DNA of 64,000 bases, taken from the NCBI RefSeq assembly GCF_042680125.1, contig NZ_JBHTNY010000004.1. One strand, written 5' to 3'. Origin of the DNA: Robinsoniella peoriensis (GTDB lineage Bacteria > Bacillota > Clostridia > Lachnospirales > Lachnospiraceae). The notes below the pieces were generated by a model. It was not told where the DNA came from and ran no database searches. It saw only the letters and a program-made list of their open reading frames with translations. Below, piece by piece: positions 27,143 to 35,678 of the stretch. The translations under genes were made by a program, and so were the position numbers. Numbering within the stretch: the stretch's first letter is position 1; each line of letters starts with the position of its first letter.

Positions 27143-28969
27143 ATGTGTGGAATTGTTGGTTATATAGGAGAGAGTCAGGCAGCACCAATTTTATTGGATG
27201 GCTTGTCAAAACTGGAATATCGTGGTTATGATTCTGCTGGAATAGCAGTTTATGACGGTACCTCAATTGAAATGAAGAAATCCACCGGGCGTCTGAAGAT
27301 TCTGGATGAACTGACACACGGCGGCGCAACTATGCCGGGGATGGCAGGAATCGGACATACGAGATGGGCAACACATGGCTCACCGTCTGATGTGAATGCA
27401 CATCCACATTTTAATAAAGATGCTTCCATCGTAGTTGTACACAATGGAATTATCGAGAATTATTTAAAGTTAAAGAAAAAGCTCCAGTCTAAAGGGTATG
27501 AATTTTTATCTGAGACAGATACGGAAGTGATTGCCCATCTTCTGGACTATTACTACAAAGGTGACCCGTTAGAGGCGATTACTAAGATTATGCACCGTGT
27601 AGAAGGTTCTTATGCCCTTGGAATCATGTTTAAAGAACATCCGGGCGAAATCTATGCCGTTCGTAAAGACAGCCCCTTAATCGTGGGACACAGCAAAGAT
27701 GGCAACCTGATTGCATCCGATGTTCCCGCAGTGTTAAAGTACACCAGAAACGTTTATTTTATCCAAAATGAAGAAATAGCTATGCTGACGAAAGATGGCA
27801 TGACCTTCTATAATATTGATGAAGAAGAGATCGATAAAGAATCAACAGAAATACAATGGGATATCAGTGCTGCGGAAAAAGGCGGATATGAGCATTTCAT
27901 GTTAAAAGAAATGTATGAACAGCCAAAAGCGGTTACCGATACATTGAATCCAAGAATTAAAGGAAATGAAATTGTAATTGAAGAACTGGGAATGACCGAA
28001 GAAGAAATTAAGGCAATTCGTAAAATTTATATTATTGCCTGCGGTTCCGCTTATCACACCGGTGTTACTGCAAAATATGTATTTGAAGGTCTGGCTAGAA
28101 TTCCGGTAGAAGTAGATCTGGCCAGCGAATTCCGTTACCGCAATCCGATTTTTGAGCCGGATACCATGGCAATTATCGTTAGCCAGTCCGGTGAGACTGC
28201 AGATTCTCTGGCTGCACTCCGTGAGGCTAAGGCGCATGGCATTAAGGTATTGGGAATTGTAAATGTAGTGGGAAGTTCCATAGCACGGGAAGCGGACAAT
28301 GTAATGTATACCTGGGCTGGTCCGGAAATAGCAGTAGCAACCACGAAAGCATACAGCACCCAGCTGATTGCCCAATATTTACTGGCATTAAAATTTGCCC
28401 ATGTAAGAGGTAAGGTGACAGACAGCCAGATGGAAGAGTACATCAGGGAACTGAAAAGGCTGCCTCAGCAGATTGAAATGCTTTTAAATAACAAAGAAAA
28501 GATTCAGCGTTTTGCTAATCGTTATATTGCCGCAAAAGACGTATTTTTTATCGGAAGAGGAATTGATTATTCCATTTCCCTGGAAGGCTCTTTAAAGTTA
28601 AAAGAAATCTCTTATATCCATTCTGAGGCTTATGCAGCAGGTGAGTTAAAGCATGGCACAATATCCCTGATTGAAGAGGGAACGCTGGTAGCAGCAGTGC
28701 TTACCCAGGAAGACCTTTACAAAAAAATGATCAGTAACATGCAGGAAGTAAAGACAAGAGGGGCATTCCTTCTGGCAGTTACAAATGCAGACCACACTGA
28801 TGTGGAGAAAACCGCTGATTATGTAATCTACATACCGAAGACAAACCAGTATTTTGCCAATTCACTGGCGATTATTCCGCTGCAGCTGTTCGGCTATTAT
28901 GTAGCTCTGGGCAAAGGCTGTGATGTAGATAAACCGAGAAATCTGGCAAAGTCTGTTACCGTAGAATAG
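27143..28969 (+). CDS. glmS: Glutamine-fructose-6-phosphate aminotransferase (isomerizing)
   Basis: GlmS makes glucosamine-6-phosphate from fructose-6-phosphate and glutamine, the entry to UDP-GlcNAc for wall and glycan synthesis. The 608 residues begin with MCGIVGYIG, where Cys2 is the N-terminal nucleophile of the glutaminase domain (about 1-230); two SIS sugar isomerase domains follow, with SQSGETADS near 348 and the C-terminal KSVTVE ending. GAGGAGG lies 7 bp before the ATG. Only 23 bp separate it from the upstream glycosyltransferase, so there is no room for the glmS ribozyme directly in front of it. Confidence 0.97.
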   Translation: MCGIVGYIGESQAAPILLDGLSKLEYRGYDSAGIAVYDGTSIEMKKSTGRLKILDELTHGGATMPGMAGIGHTRWATHGSPSDVNAHPHFNKDASIVVVHNGIIENYLKLKKKLQSKGYEFLSETDTEVIAHLLDYYYKGDPLEAITKIMHRVEGSYALGIMFKEHPGEIYAVRKDSPLIVGHSKDGNLIASDVPAVLKYTRNVYFIQNEEIAMLTKDGMTFYNIDEEEIDKESTEIQWDISAAEKGGYEHFMLKEMYEQPKAVTDTLNPRIKGNEIVIEELGMTEEEIKAIRKIYIIACGSAYHTGVTAKYVFEGLARIPVEVDLASEFRYRNPIFEPDTMAIIVSQSGETADSLAALREAKAHGIKVLGIVNVVGSSIAREADNVMYTWAGPEIAVATTKAYSTQLIAQYLLALKFAHVRGKVTDSQMEEYIRELKRLPQQIEMLLNNKEKIQRFANRYIAAKDVFFIGRGIDYSISLEGSLKLKEISYIHSEAYAAGELKHGTISLIEEGTLVAAVLTQEDLYKKMISNMQEVKTRGAFLLAVTNADHTDVEKTADYVIYIPKTNQYFANSLAIIPLQLFGYYVALGKGCDVDKPRNLAKSVTVE

Positions 28970-29023
28970 TGGAATAAATGTAAGTATATGCATTCGTATA
29001 TTGTTTCTGTATAGAATCAGTAC

Positions 29024-29098
29024 GGGCGCAGTACAATAGGAAATACAGGATTTTAAATGCAGTCCGTAACTCCTAAAGTACTGCGTCCATATTTATTT
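29024..29098 (+). terminator. Possible glmS terminator with an unusually long loop
   Basis: GGGCGCAGTAC (29024-29034) pairs with GTACTGCGTCC (29078-29088), with one G-U pair, and is followed by ATATTTATTTT. The 43-nt loop is long for a simple terminator, so this could also be part of a larger structured leader of the next gene. Confidence 0.45.
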
Positions 29099-29154
29099 TC
29101 AACATTTTTTGATATTTTTGTCGTTTCAAATTTTTTTAAAACATTTATCACAGA

Positions 29155-29183
29155 TTGAACACATTTGGTTGTTAAACTGATAC
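29155..29183 (+). promoter_or_regulatory. Possible promoter for the HtrA gene
   Basis: TTGAAC and TGATAC are separated by 17 bp, 42 bp before the start at 29225. The -10 element is weak. The AT-rich stretch upstream (29098-29150) could act as an UP element. Confidence 0.35.
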
Positions 29184-29224
29184 CAGAAAATAACAAAGAG
29201 GAAAAATACGAGGAGGTAATTCAA

Positions 29225-31000
29225 ATGTATGATGAATTTAACGATAAAGAACAAAACAATGTAACAGGAGGTACTCCTTCTAATTCAGGAGAAGGATACA
29301 GACAGGACGAAGTGTATGAACAAAGTGATGCACAGCCGTCAAACGAGAATATGGTTTACGATGCAGATGAGACTGCAGATACCATAGAGTCGCAGGAAAC
29401 ATCAGAAACTGCTGACACAGCTGAGGAACAGGCATATGCACAGCCAGATAATCAAATGACAAGTTCCCAGACTCAAAACGGGCAGGCTCAGAATAATTCA
29501 TTTTATCATTACGCTTATGACCGGGATAACAGACAGGAAGAAGAACAGCAGCAGGATCAGCAGGGACAACAGCAGCACTCTTATGGCTCCTATCAGACAG
29601 GCGGTCAGAACCCGAATCCGCCCCGCTATGAAAAACCGAAAAAGAAAAAATCCATGATGTCCAAAATTGCAGTGGCAGCATCGGTAGCAGTTGTATTCGG
29701 TGTAGTGGCAAGCGCATCCTTCCAGATTACAGATTATGTAGGTGGAAAAGTATTCCCGCAGACAAAGCAAACAGAAGCGAAAATCAGTTCAACAGGAACA
29801 GTGAATGAGCTGAATAAGACTGCAGAAGGCAGCACAGTCAGTACATCATCCACTGATGTGGCAAAGGTTGCCGAAAATGCAATGCCTTCCATTGTAGCAA
29901 TTACCAGTAAAACGGTAAAAGAAGTACAGACATATTTTTATGGAACTCAGGCACAGGAAGAAGAGAGCAGCGGCTCCGGTATTATCATTGGTAAAAATGA
30001 TAAGGAGTTACTGATTGCAACAAATAACCACGTAGTAGAAGGTTCCGAAAACCTGACCGTATGTTTTACCGTAAATGTGGAAAATCAGGAAGATAAAGTA
30101 GTTCAGGCACAGGTAAAAGGAACGGATCCGGAACATGATCTGGCAATGGTAGCAGTACAGTTAAGTGATATTCCGGCAGATGTATTAAATCAGGTTAAAA
30201 TAGCTGAAATCGGTGATTCTGATAACTTACAGGTTGGACAGCAGGCAATTGCAATTGGTAATGCACTTGGCTATGGACAGTCCGTTACATCCGGTATTAT
30301 CAGCGCATTAAACCGTGAAGTCAGTGTTGAGACTACATCCGGAACAGTTACCAACAGTCTGATCCAGACAGATGCAGCGATTAACTTCGGTAACAGCGGT
30401 GGTGCTTTATTGAATATCAACGGACAGTTAATCGGAATCAATTCTGTAAAAGCAGCATCTTCAGGAGTAGAGGGGATGGGATATGCGATACCGATTAATA
30501 CTGCAAAACCGATCTTAGATGATTTAATGAACCGTACTACCAGATCAAAAGTGGAAAGCAGCGAAAAAGGTTATATGGGTGTGAAACCGGTGGATGTTTC
30601 TGAAGAAGCAAAACAGGTATATAATATGCCGTCCGGTGCCTTTTTATATGAAGTAGTAGAAGGTTCAGCAGCAGAAAAAGCTGGTCTGATAAAAGGGGAT
30701 ATTGTTACAAAGATTGACGGTATTTCCATAACATCTGCGAATGATTTATATGACAGAATGAATTATTACAAAGCAGGGGAAACAATTGATTTAGAGGTTC
30801 AGGCAGCCGATGGCGGTGAATACAAAGCCAGAACAGTCAGCATCACATTAGATAAGCAGAGTGCTGATACAACCAGCAATAATACAAATCCCCAGAGTGA
30901 AGATTCCTCAAACGGGCAGTCACAGCAGGATCAGACGACCCCAATGATTCCAAATCAGGGCGGTAATGGAATGGAGCAGTTCTTCAACTTTAATAATTAA
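29225..31000 (+). CDS. HtrA/DegP-type membrane-anchored serine protease with PDZ domain
   Basis: A 591-residue protein with an acidic, Gln-rich cytoplasmic N-terminus (1-140), one transmembrane helix (about 143-165), a trypsin-like domain (about 215-450) and one PDZ domain (about 480-565), ending in a Ser/Asn/Gln-rich tail. The catalytic triad is visible as NNHVVEG (His), EHDLAMV (Asp) and NFGNSGGAL (Ser). HtrA proteases act outside the membrane as envelope quality control. The ATG at 29225 is preferred over an upstream in-frame start at 29165 because GAGGAGG lies 7-8 bp before it. A strong terminator follows the gene. Confidence 0.93.
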   Translation: MYDEFNDKEQNNVTGGTPSNSGEGYRQDEVYEQSDAQPSNENMVYDADETADTIESQETSETADTAEEQAYAQPDNQMTSSQTQNGQAQNNSFYHYAYDRDNRQEEEQQQDQQGQQQHSYGSYQTGGQNPNPPRYEKPKKKKSMMSKIAVAASVAVVFGVVASASFQITDYVGGKVFPQTKQTEAKISSTGTVNELNKTAEGSTVSTSSTDVAKVAENAMPSIVAITSKTVKEVQTYFYGTQAQEEESSGSGIIIGKNDKELLIATNNHVVEGSENLTVCFTVNVENQEDKVVQAQVKGTDPEHDLAMVAVQLSDIPADVLNQVKIAEIGDSDNLQVGQQAIAIGNALGYGQSVTSGIISALNREVSVETTSGTVTNSLIQTDAAINFGNSGGALLNINGQLIGINSVKAASSGVEGMGYAIPINTAKPILDDLMNRTTRSKVESSEKGYMGVKPVDVSEEAKQVYNMPSGAFLYEVVEGSAAEKAGLIKGDIVTKIDGISITSANDLYDRMNYYKAGETIDLEVQAADGGEYKARTVSITLDKQSADTTSNNTNPQSEDSSNGQSQQDQTTPMIPNQGGNGMEQFFNFNN

Positions 31001-31021
31001 GTGTCATTAGCAGAATAGTAT

Positions 31022-31059
31022 AACCGTTCCAGGATTTGGAGATCCTGGAACGGTTTTTT
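31022..31059 (+). terminator. Rho-independent terminator after the HtrA gene
   Basis: A perfect 14-bp stem (AACCGTTCCAGGAT with its complement) with a 6-nt loop, followed by a T-run. It isolates the HtrA gene from clpX. Confidence 0.93.
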
Positions 31060-31081
31060 ATAGATTTTATAAAATCTTCAC

Positions 31082-31110
31082 TTGTGCGAGCTTTTTGTCT
31101 ATGATATAGT
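31082..31110 (+). promoter_or_regulatory. Predicted sigma-A promoter for clpX
   Basis: TTGTGC and TATAGT are separated by 17 bp, and the clpX start lies 37 bp downstream. Confidence 0.6.
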
Positions 31111-31146
31111 TACTTGTAGTAGTTTGTGCAAAAGAGAGGAAATAAT

Positions 31147-32622
31147 ATGTCAGATAAAAAAGATGAAATATATGATAAAGATGTAGTGGATGCTGTTGAC
31201 TCTGATGATGAAGATATAACAGCAGATATTACAGAGACTGAGGAAAAAGCAAAGACAGAAAAAAATAAAGAAAAACCGGATGACGATGAATATGAAGAGG
31301 TCTGTTTTATATGCAGACGGCCGGAAAGCAAAGCCGGAAAAATGGTAAATCTTCCCAACAGTATTCATATCTGTTCGGAATGTATGCAGAAGGCATTTGA
31401 TACCATGAACAATGGAAATATTCCATATAATGATCTGATGAATATGTCAAACATTAATATGGTAAATCTGTCAGAGCTTACGAATAAAATACCAAACCAG
31501 CAGAAGGTCAAGAAGAAAAAGCCCAAGGAGGAGCCTAAGAAGGAATTTGATGTAAAATCAATTCCCGCACCTCACAGGATCAAAGCCAGTCTGGACGAAT
31601 ATGTTATTGGTCAGGAAAAGGCAAAGAAAGTAATATCCGTTGCGGTATACAACCATTACAAGAGAGTGGCAACCGGAAATATGGATGACATTGAAATTGA
31701 GAAGTCCAATATGCTTATGATCGGACCTACCGGCAGTGGTAAAACATATCTTGTGAAAACCCTTGCAAGGCTTTTGGATGTTCCCCTTGCCATTGCAGAT
31801 GCCACATCCCTGACGGAAGCGGGTTATATTGGCGATGATATCGAAAGCGTAATTTCCAAACTTCTGGCGGCTGCCGGCAATGATGTGGAGAAAGCGGAAA
31901 GAGGAATCGTATTTATAGATGAAATTGATAAGATTGCCAAGAAGAAGAATACCAATCAGAGAGATGTCAGCGGAGAATCCGTACAGCAGGGAATGTTAAA
32001 ACTGTTAGAAGGTGCGGATGTAGAAGTTCCGGTAGGGGCAAACAGTAAAAATGCCATGGTACCTCTTACAACGGTAAACACCAGAAATATTCTGTTTATC
32101 TGCGGCGGAGCTTTCCCGGGACTGGAAGACATTATCAAAGAACGGTTAAACAAGCAGGCATCGGTTGGTTTCCGTGCGGACCTGAAAGACAAATATGATG
32201 AGGATCCCAACATCCTGGAAAAAGTGACACTGGATGATATCAGAACATTTGGTATGATCCCTGAATTTATCGGGCGTCTCCCTATTGTATATACCTTACA
32301 GGGATTGACAGAGGAGATGCTTGTACAAATTTTAAAAGAGCCTAAAAATGCTATTTTAAAACAATATCAGAAGCTGCTTGCATTAGACGAAGTGAAATTG
32401 GATTTTGATGATGAAGCACTGGCATCCATCGCTAAAAAAGCATTGGAAAAGAAGACAGGAGCCAGGGCGCTTCGGGCTATTATTGAAGAGTTTATGCTGG
32501 ATATTATGTATGAGATTCCAAAAGACGATAATATAGGCAATGTAACAATTACGAAAGCTTATATTGAACATACGGGAGGACCGCTGATCACCATGCGCGG
32601 AGTGCCTGCTCTGGAGGGATAA
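31147..32622 (+). CDS. clpX: ClpX-like AAA+ unfoldase with acidic N-terminal extension
   Basis: A 491-residue ClpX, longer than the usual 410-430. An acidic extension of about 50 residues precedes the C4 zinc-binding domain (CFIC...CSEC, about 53-78), then a Lys-rich linker. The AAA+ core has Walker A GPTGSGKT, LTEAGYIGDD (pore loop GYIG where GYVG is usual), Walker B FIDEID and the arginine finger region IPEFIGRLP. The ClpP-binding loop reads VGF instead of IGF. It normally threads substrates into ClpP; no clpP is nearby, so this may be a second, specialised copy. The ATG is fixed by GAGAGGAAA at 31133-31141. Confidence 0.87.
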   Translation: MSDKKDEIYDKDVVDAVDSDDEDITADITETEEKAKTEKNKEKPDDDEYEEVCFICRRPESKAGKMVNLPNSIHICSECMQKAFDTMNNGNIPYNDLMNMSNINMVNLSELTNKIPNQQKVKKKKPKEEPKKEFDVKSIPAPHRIKASLDEYVIGQEKAKKVISVAVYNHYKRVATGNMDDIEIEKSNMLMIGPTGSGKTYLVKTLARLLDVPLAIADATSLTEAGYIGDDIESVISKLLAAAGNDVEKAERGIVFIDEIDKIAKKKNTNQRDVSGESVQQGMLKLLEGADVEVPVGANSKNAMVPLTTVNTRNILFICGGAFPGLEDIIKERLNKQASVGFRADLKDKYDEDPNILEKVTLDDIRTFGMIPEFIGRLPIVYTLQGLTEEMLVQILKEPKNAILKQYQKLLALDEVKLDFDDEALASIAKKALEKKTGARALRAIIEEFMLDIMYEIPKDDNIGNVTITKAYIEHTGGPLITMRGVPALEG

Positions 32623-32626
32623 GCTT

Positions 32627-33085
32627 ATGATATACATTCTGATACCGGTAATTATATTTATCACTGATTTTTTAATAAAAGACAAAATTGAGAAAACCAG
32701 AGAAATTGGAGAAGATGAAGAAATACTGGGCGGTAAAATCATTCTTCACAAATACCATAACAAAGGCGCTATGTTGAATTTTCTGGATAAAAAGCAGGAG
32801 TTTGTAACCGGGCTTTCCACCGGGATGACGGTGGGAGTCCTGTTCGCTTATCTCTGGCTTCTGGGTAAAAAAGGAATGGGGTTATTAAAAACCGGATTCG
32901 CCCTGGTGCTCGGAGGTGCAGCAAGCAATATTTACGACAGGATAAAGCGTGGATATGTAGTAGACTACTTCAGCTTTCAGACAAAATGGAAAAAGTTTCG
33001 CCAAATTGTGTTTAATATATCGGATATATGCATTTTTGCGGGATCTTTTTTATTTATTTTGTGGAATCTCAGGAACAAAAGTTGA
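32627..33085 (+). CDS. lspA: Signal peptidase II-like membrane protease
   Basis: A 152-residue protein with four predicted membrane segments. Both catalytic-Asp signatures of lipoprotein signal peptidase are present: GGAASNIYDRIKRGYVVDYF (Asp near 105) and FNISDICIFAG (Asp near 132). LspA cleaves prolipoproteins after lipid attachment. The N-terminal half is shorter and more charged than in standard LspA, so it may be a divergent paralog. It starts 4 bp after the clpX stop, with GGAGGG inside the clpX end as ribosome binding site. Confidence 0.8.
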   Translation: MIYILIPVIIFITDFLIKDKIEKTREIGEDEEILGGKIILHKYHNKGAMLNFLDKKQEFVTGLSTGMTVGVLFAYLWLLGKKGMGLLKTGFALVLGGAASNIYDRIKRGYVVDYFSFQTKWKKFRQIVFNISDICIFAGSFLFILWNLRNKS

Positions 33086-33110
33086 CAGGATATGTCAAAA
33101 ATGTTATGGT
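33082..33110 (+). promoter_or_regulatory. Predicted sigma-A promoter for rpoD
   Basis: A perfect TTGACA overlaps the stop codon of the upstream gene; TATGGT follows after 17 bp. The rpoD start is 37 bp further on. Confidence 0.65.
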
Positions 33111-33147
33111 AATCTGTAGGAATACCATAGAGGAGAAAAGAAAGTTT

Positions 33148-34272
33148 ATGGATGAATTACAAGAACAATTTTCAAAAGCATTAAAGGGACTTGTCGAAAA
33201 AGCAAAAGGTAAAAAAAATGTAATTGAATACAAAGAAATCAATGATGCTTTTGCAGGAATTGAGCTCAGTGAAGACAAGATGGATGCAATATTAGAATAC
33301 TTGGAAAAGAGCAATATTGATGTATTACATGGTTCTGCAGAAGATGAAGCAGAAGAATTACTGATTGAAAATGATGATGATCTGCTGTTAGGTGAAGAAG
33401 AGGAAGTTGAAATTATCGATGATGTTGATGTCCTGGAAGGCGTCAGTACAGAAGATCCGGTACGTATGTATCTGAAAGAAATCGGTAATGTGCCTCTGCT
33501 TAGTACAGAAGAAGAAGTAGAACTGGCAAAACGTGTGGAAAATGGCGATGAAGAAGCTAAAAAATCACTGACAGAGGCAAATCTGCGTCTGGTAGTCAGT
33601 ATTGCTAAAAAATATGTTGGCCGCGGTATGCCTTTCCTGGATTTGATTCAGGAAGGAAATATGGGGCTTATGAAGGCTGTGGACAAGTTCGATTATACCA
33701 AAGGATATAAGTTTAGTACTTATGCTACCTGGTGGATACGTCAGGCGATTACACGTGGTATTGCCGATACCGGAAGAACCATTCGTGTTCCGGTACATAT
33801 GGTAGAGACGATCAACAAGACCCTTCGTATGACCAGAACCTTGTTACAGGAATTAGGAAGAGAACCAACCGCTGAGGAAGTAGCGGAGAGATTGAATGTT
33901 CCGGTTGGAAGAGTAAGAGAAGTTCTGAAAATTTCCAGAGATCCGGTTTCTCTTGATACACCCATAGGTGAAGAGGATGATAGTCATTTAGGTGACTTTA
34001 TAGAAGATGATTCAGCACTTTCACCTGCAGACTCTGCAGCGTTCTCCATGCTTAGAGAAGAGCTTGGCACTGCACTGGAATCCCTTACGGACAGAGAGCG
34101 TCAGGTAGTTAAACTGCGTTTTGGACTGGAAGATGGAAGAGCAAGAACACTGGAAGAAGTCGGTAAAGAATTTAACGTTACCAGAGAACGTATCAGGCAG
34201 ATAGAGGCGAAAGCACTGCGCAAGCTGCGTCATCCGTCTCGTAGTAAAAGACTTAAAGATTTTCTTATTTAA
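33148..34272 (+). CDS. rpoD: RNA polymerase primary sigma factor (sigma-70/SigA)
   Basis: 374 residues, the size of Firmicute SigA. An acidic region 1.1 covers about 1-105; region 1.2 begins with EDPVRMYLKEIG; region 2 contains LIQEGNMGLMKAVDKFD and FSTYATWWIRQAI; region 3 follows; region 4 contains LTDRERQVVKLRFGL and VTRERIRQIEAKALRKLRHP, which bind the -10 and -35 elements. The ATG at 33148 follows a GAGGAG site; a longer reading from 33028 lies inside lspA and is rejected. In most Firmicutes rpoD follows dnaG; here it follows clpX-lspA instead. Confidence 0.97.
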   Translation: MDELQEQFSKALKGLVEKAKGKKNVIEYKEINDAFAGIELSEDKMDAILEYLEKSNIDVLHGSAEDEAEELLIENDDDLLLGEEEEVEIIDDVDVLEGVSTEDPVRMYLKEIGNVPLLSTEEEVELAKRVENGDEEAKKSLTEANLRLVVSIAKKYVGRGMPFLDLIQEGNMGLMKAVDKFDYTKGYKFSTYATWWIRQAITRGIADTGRTIRVPVHMVETINKTLRMTRTLLQELGREPTAEEVAERLNVPVGRVREVLKISRDPVSLDTPIGEEDDSHLGDFIEDDSALSPADSAAFSMLREELGTALESLTDRERQVVKLRFGLEDGRARTLEEVGKEFNVTRERIRQIEAKALRKLRHPSRSKRLKDFLI

Positions 34273-34339
34273 AGATTAGACAGCATTTGGGCGTGCAGGC
34301 TGGTGTAATGAATTTCAAATACACTTTTGAGCAAGATAA

Positions 34340-34386
34340 CGGGATTCGGGAGCCTCATTACAGAAGCTCCCTGGTCCCGCTTTTGT
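34340..34386 (+). terminator. Terminator after rpoD
   Basis: CGGGATTCGGGAGC pairs with GCTCCCTGGTCCCG (one mismatch, two G-U pairs), followed by CTTTTGTT. Confidence 0.8.
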
Positions 34387-34411
34387 TGTACTGATACGGT
34401 TTGTCATTGGT

Positions 34412-34417
34412 TATAAT
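34412..34417 (+). promoter_or_regulatory. Likely -10 element for the ATP-grasp gene
   Basis: A perfect TATAAT lies 31 bp before the start at 34449. The -35 region is poor (TACTGA at 17 bp spacing or TTGTAC at 20 bp). Confidence 0.4.
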
Positions 34418-34448
34418 GTGTGGATGAATAATCATAGGAAAGGTTATT

Positions 34449-35594
34449 ATGAAAAAAATTGTCATTATCGGAGCAAATGATTTCCAAAACCCTCTGATAT
34501 TAAAAGCGAAAGAGATGGGATACCAGACCCATGTGTTTGCATGGAAGGAAGGGGCTGTCGGAGAACAGACAGCAGATTATTTCTATCCGGTAAGTATTGT
34601 GGAAAAAGATGTAATACTGAAGGAATGCAAAAAGATCAGACCGGATGCGGTAGCCAGTATCGGTTCTGACCTGGCGAATATTACCGTGCAGTATCTTGCG
34701 GTACGCCTGGGACTTTGTGCAAACAGCGACAGATGTATCTTGTATTCCACTAATAAATATGAAATGCGCAGGGCATTTGTAAAAAATCATATTTCGGCGC
34801 CGTTATTTACGGTGGTGGATGAGAAACGAAATGTGGAACTGCCCCAGGGCATGACATTTCCAATTATCGTCAAACCCACGGACCGGTCCGGCAGCAGGGC
34901 GATTACCAAGGTTTTCCGGGAAGAAGAGCTAGAAGGGGCAATTACGGCAGCCATCTCAAATTCTTTTGAAAAGAAGGCGATTTTAGAAGAGTATATTGAC
35001 GGAGAAGAATTCAGTTGTGAAGGAATCAGCTATGAAGGACAGCATACCTTTTTGGCAATTACCAGAAAGTATACTACCGGGGCACCTCATTTTATTGAAA
35101 CAGGTCACCTGGAACCTTCCGGTCTGCCCCCTGAGACAGAAGCGAAGGTATTCCGGGAGCTTGGAATGGCTCTGGATGCCCTTGAAATCCGAAATGGGGC
35201 ATCCCACTCGGAATTTCGAATTAACAGCAGGCAGGAAGTGAAAATCATTGAAATAGGGTCACGTATGGGCGGAGATTGTATCGGTTCCCATCTCGTTCCA
35301 CTTTCCACCGGACAGGATTATCTGAAAATGGTAATTCAGACTGCTTTGGGTGAAAGACCCAGGCTGCTGGAAGAGCCGCTTAATCACTTTGCCAGAATCC
35401 AGTTTATTTTAGGAACCGGTGATATGGAGAAATACAGGCATATAAAAGCAAAATATCCAGAAAATATAGTATTTACCAGCGAGATCGGGGAAATTGGTTC
35501 TCATAAGGTGGTTGACAGTGGAAGCCGATTTGGCTTTTACATTATAAAAACCGGGGACTTTTCCCATATGCAGGAGATTGAAGCGCTCCTATAA
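34449..35594 (+). CDS. ATP-grasp domain ligase, first of a tandem pair
   Basis: A 381-residue ATP-grasp enzyme. The N-terminal 100 residues are a Rossmann-like pre-ATP-grasp domain (KKIVIIGANDFQNPL); the ATP-grasp fold follows, with FPIIVKPTDRSGSRAI near 140-155 (the Lys and glycine-rich loop that hold ATP), ILEEYIDGEEFS near 178 and the metal ligands in HSEFRI and KIIEIGSRMGG near 255-275. Such enzymes join a carboxylate to an amine or other nucleophile through an acyl-phosphate. Substrate unknown. The next gene belongs to the same superfamily but is clearly different in sequence. Confidence 0.87.
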   Translation: MKKIVIIGANDFQNPLILKAKEMGYQTHVFAWKEGAVGEQTADYFYPVSIVEKDVILKECKKIRPDAVASIGSDLANITVQYLAVRLGLCANSDRCILYSTNKYEMRRAFVKNHISAPLFTVVDEKRNVELPQGMTFPIIVKPTDRSGSRAITKVFREEELEGAITAAISNSFEKKAILEEYIDGEEFSCEGISYEGQHTFLAITRKYTTGAPHFIETGHLEPSGLPPETEAKVFRELGMALDALEIRNGASHSEFRINSRQEVKIIEIGSRMGGDCIGSHLVPLSTGQDYLKMVIQTALGERPRLLEEPLNHFARIQFILGTGDMEKYRHIKAKYPENIVFTSEIGEIGSHKVVDSGSRFGFYIIKTGDFSHMQEIEALL

Positions 35595-35678
35595 AAACTG
35601 GATTCTTCATTATTAGAAGGAAGTATTTGCAAACATGCTCCAGGGGATTAATACAGACAGGAAACCGAGGAAAAGTAT

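Noticed and set aside
27100..27143. glmS ribozyme upstream of glmS
   Set aside because: Only 23 bp separate glmS from the upstream gene, and I see no ribozyme core; the gene seems to be part of the operon instead.
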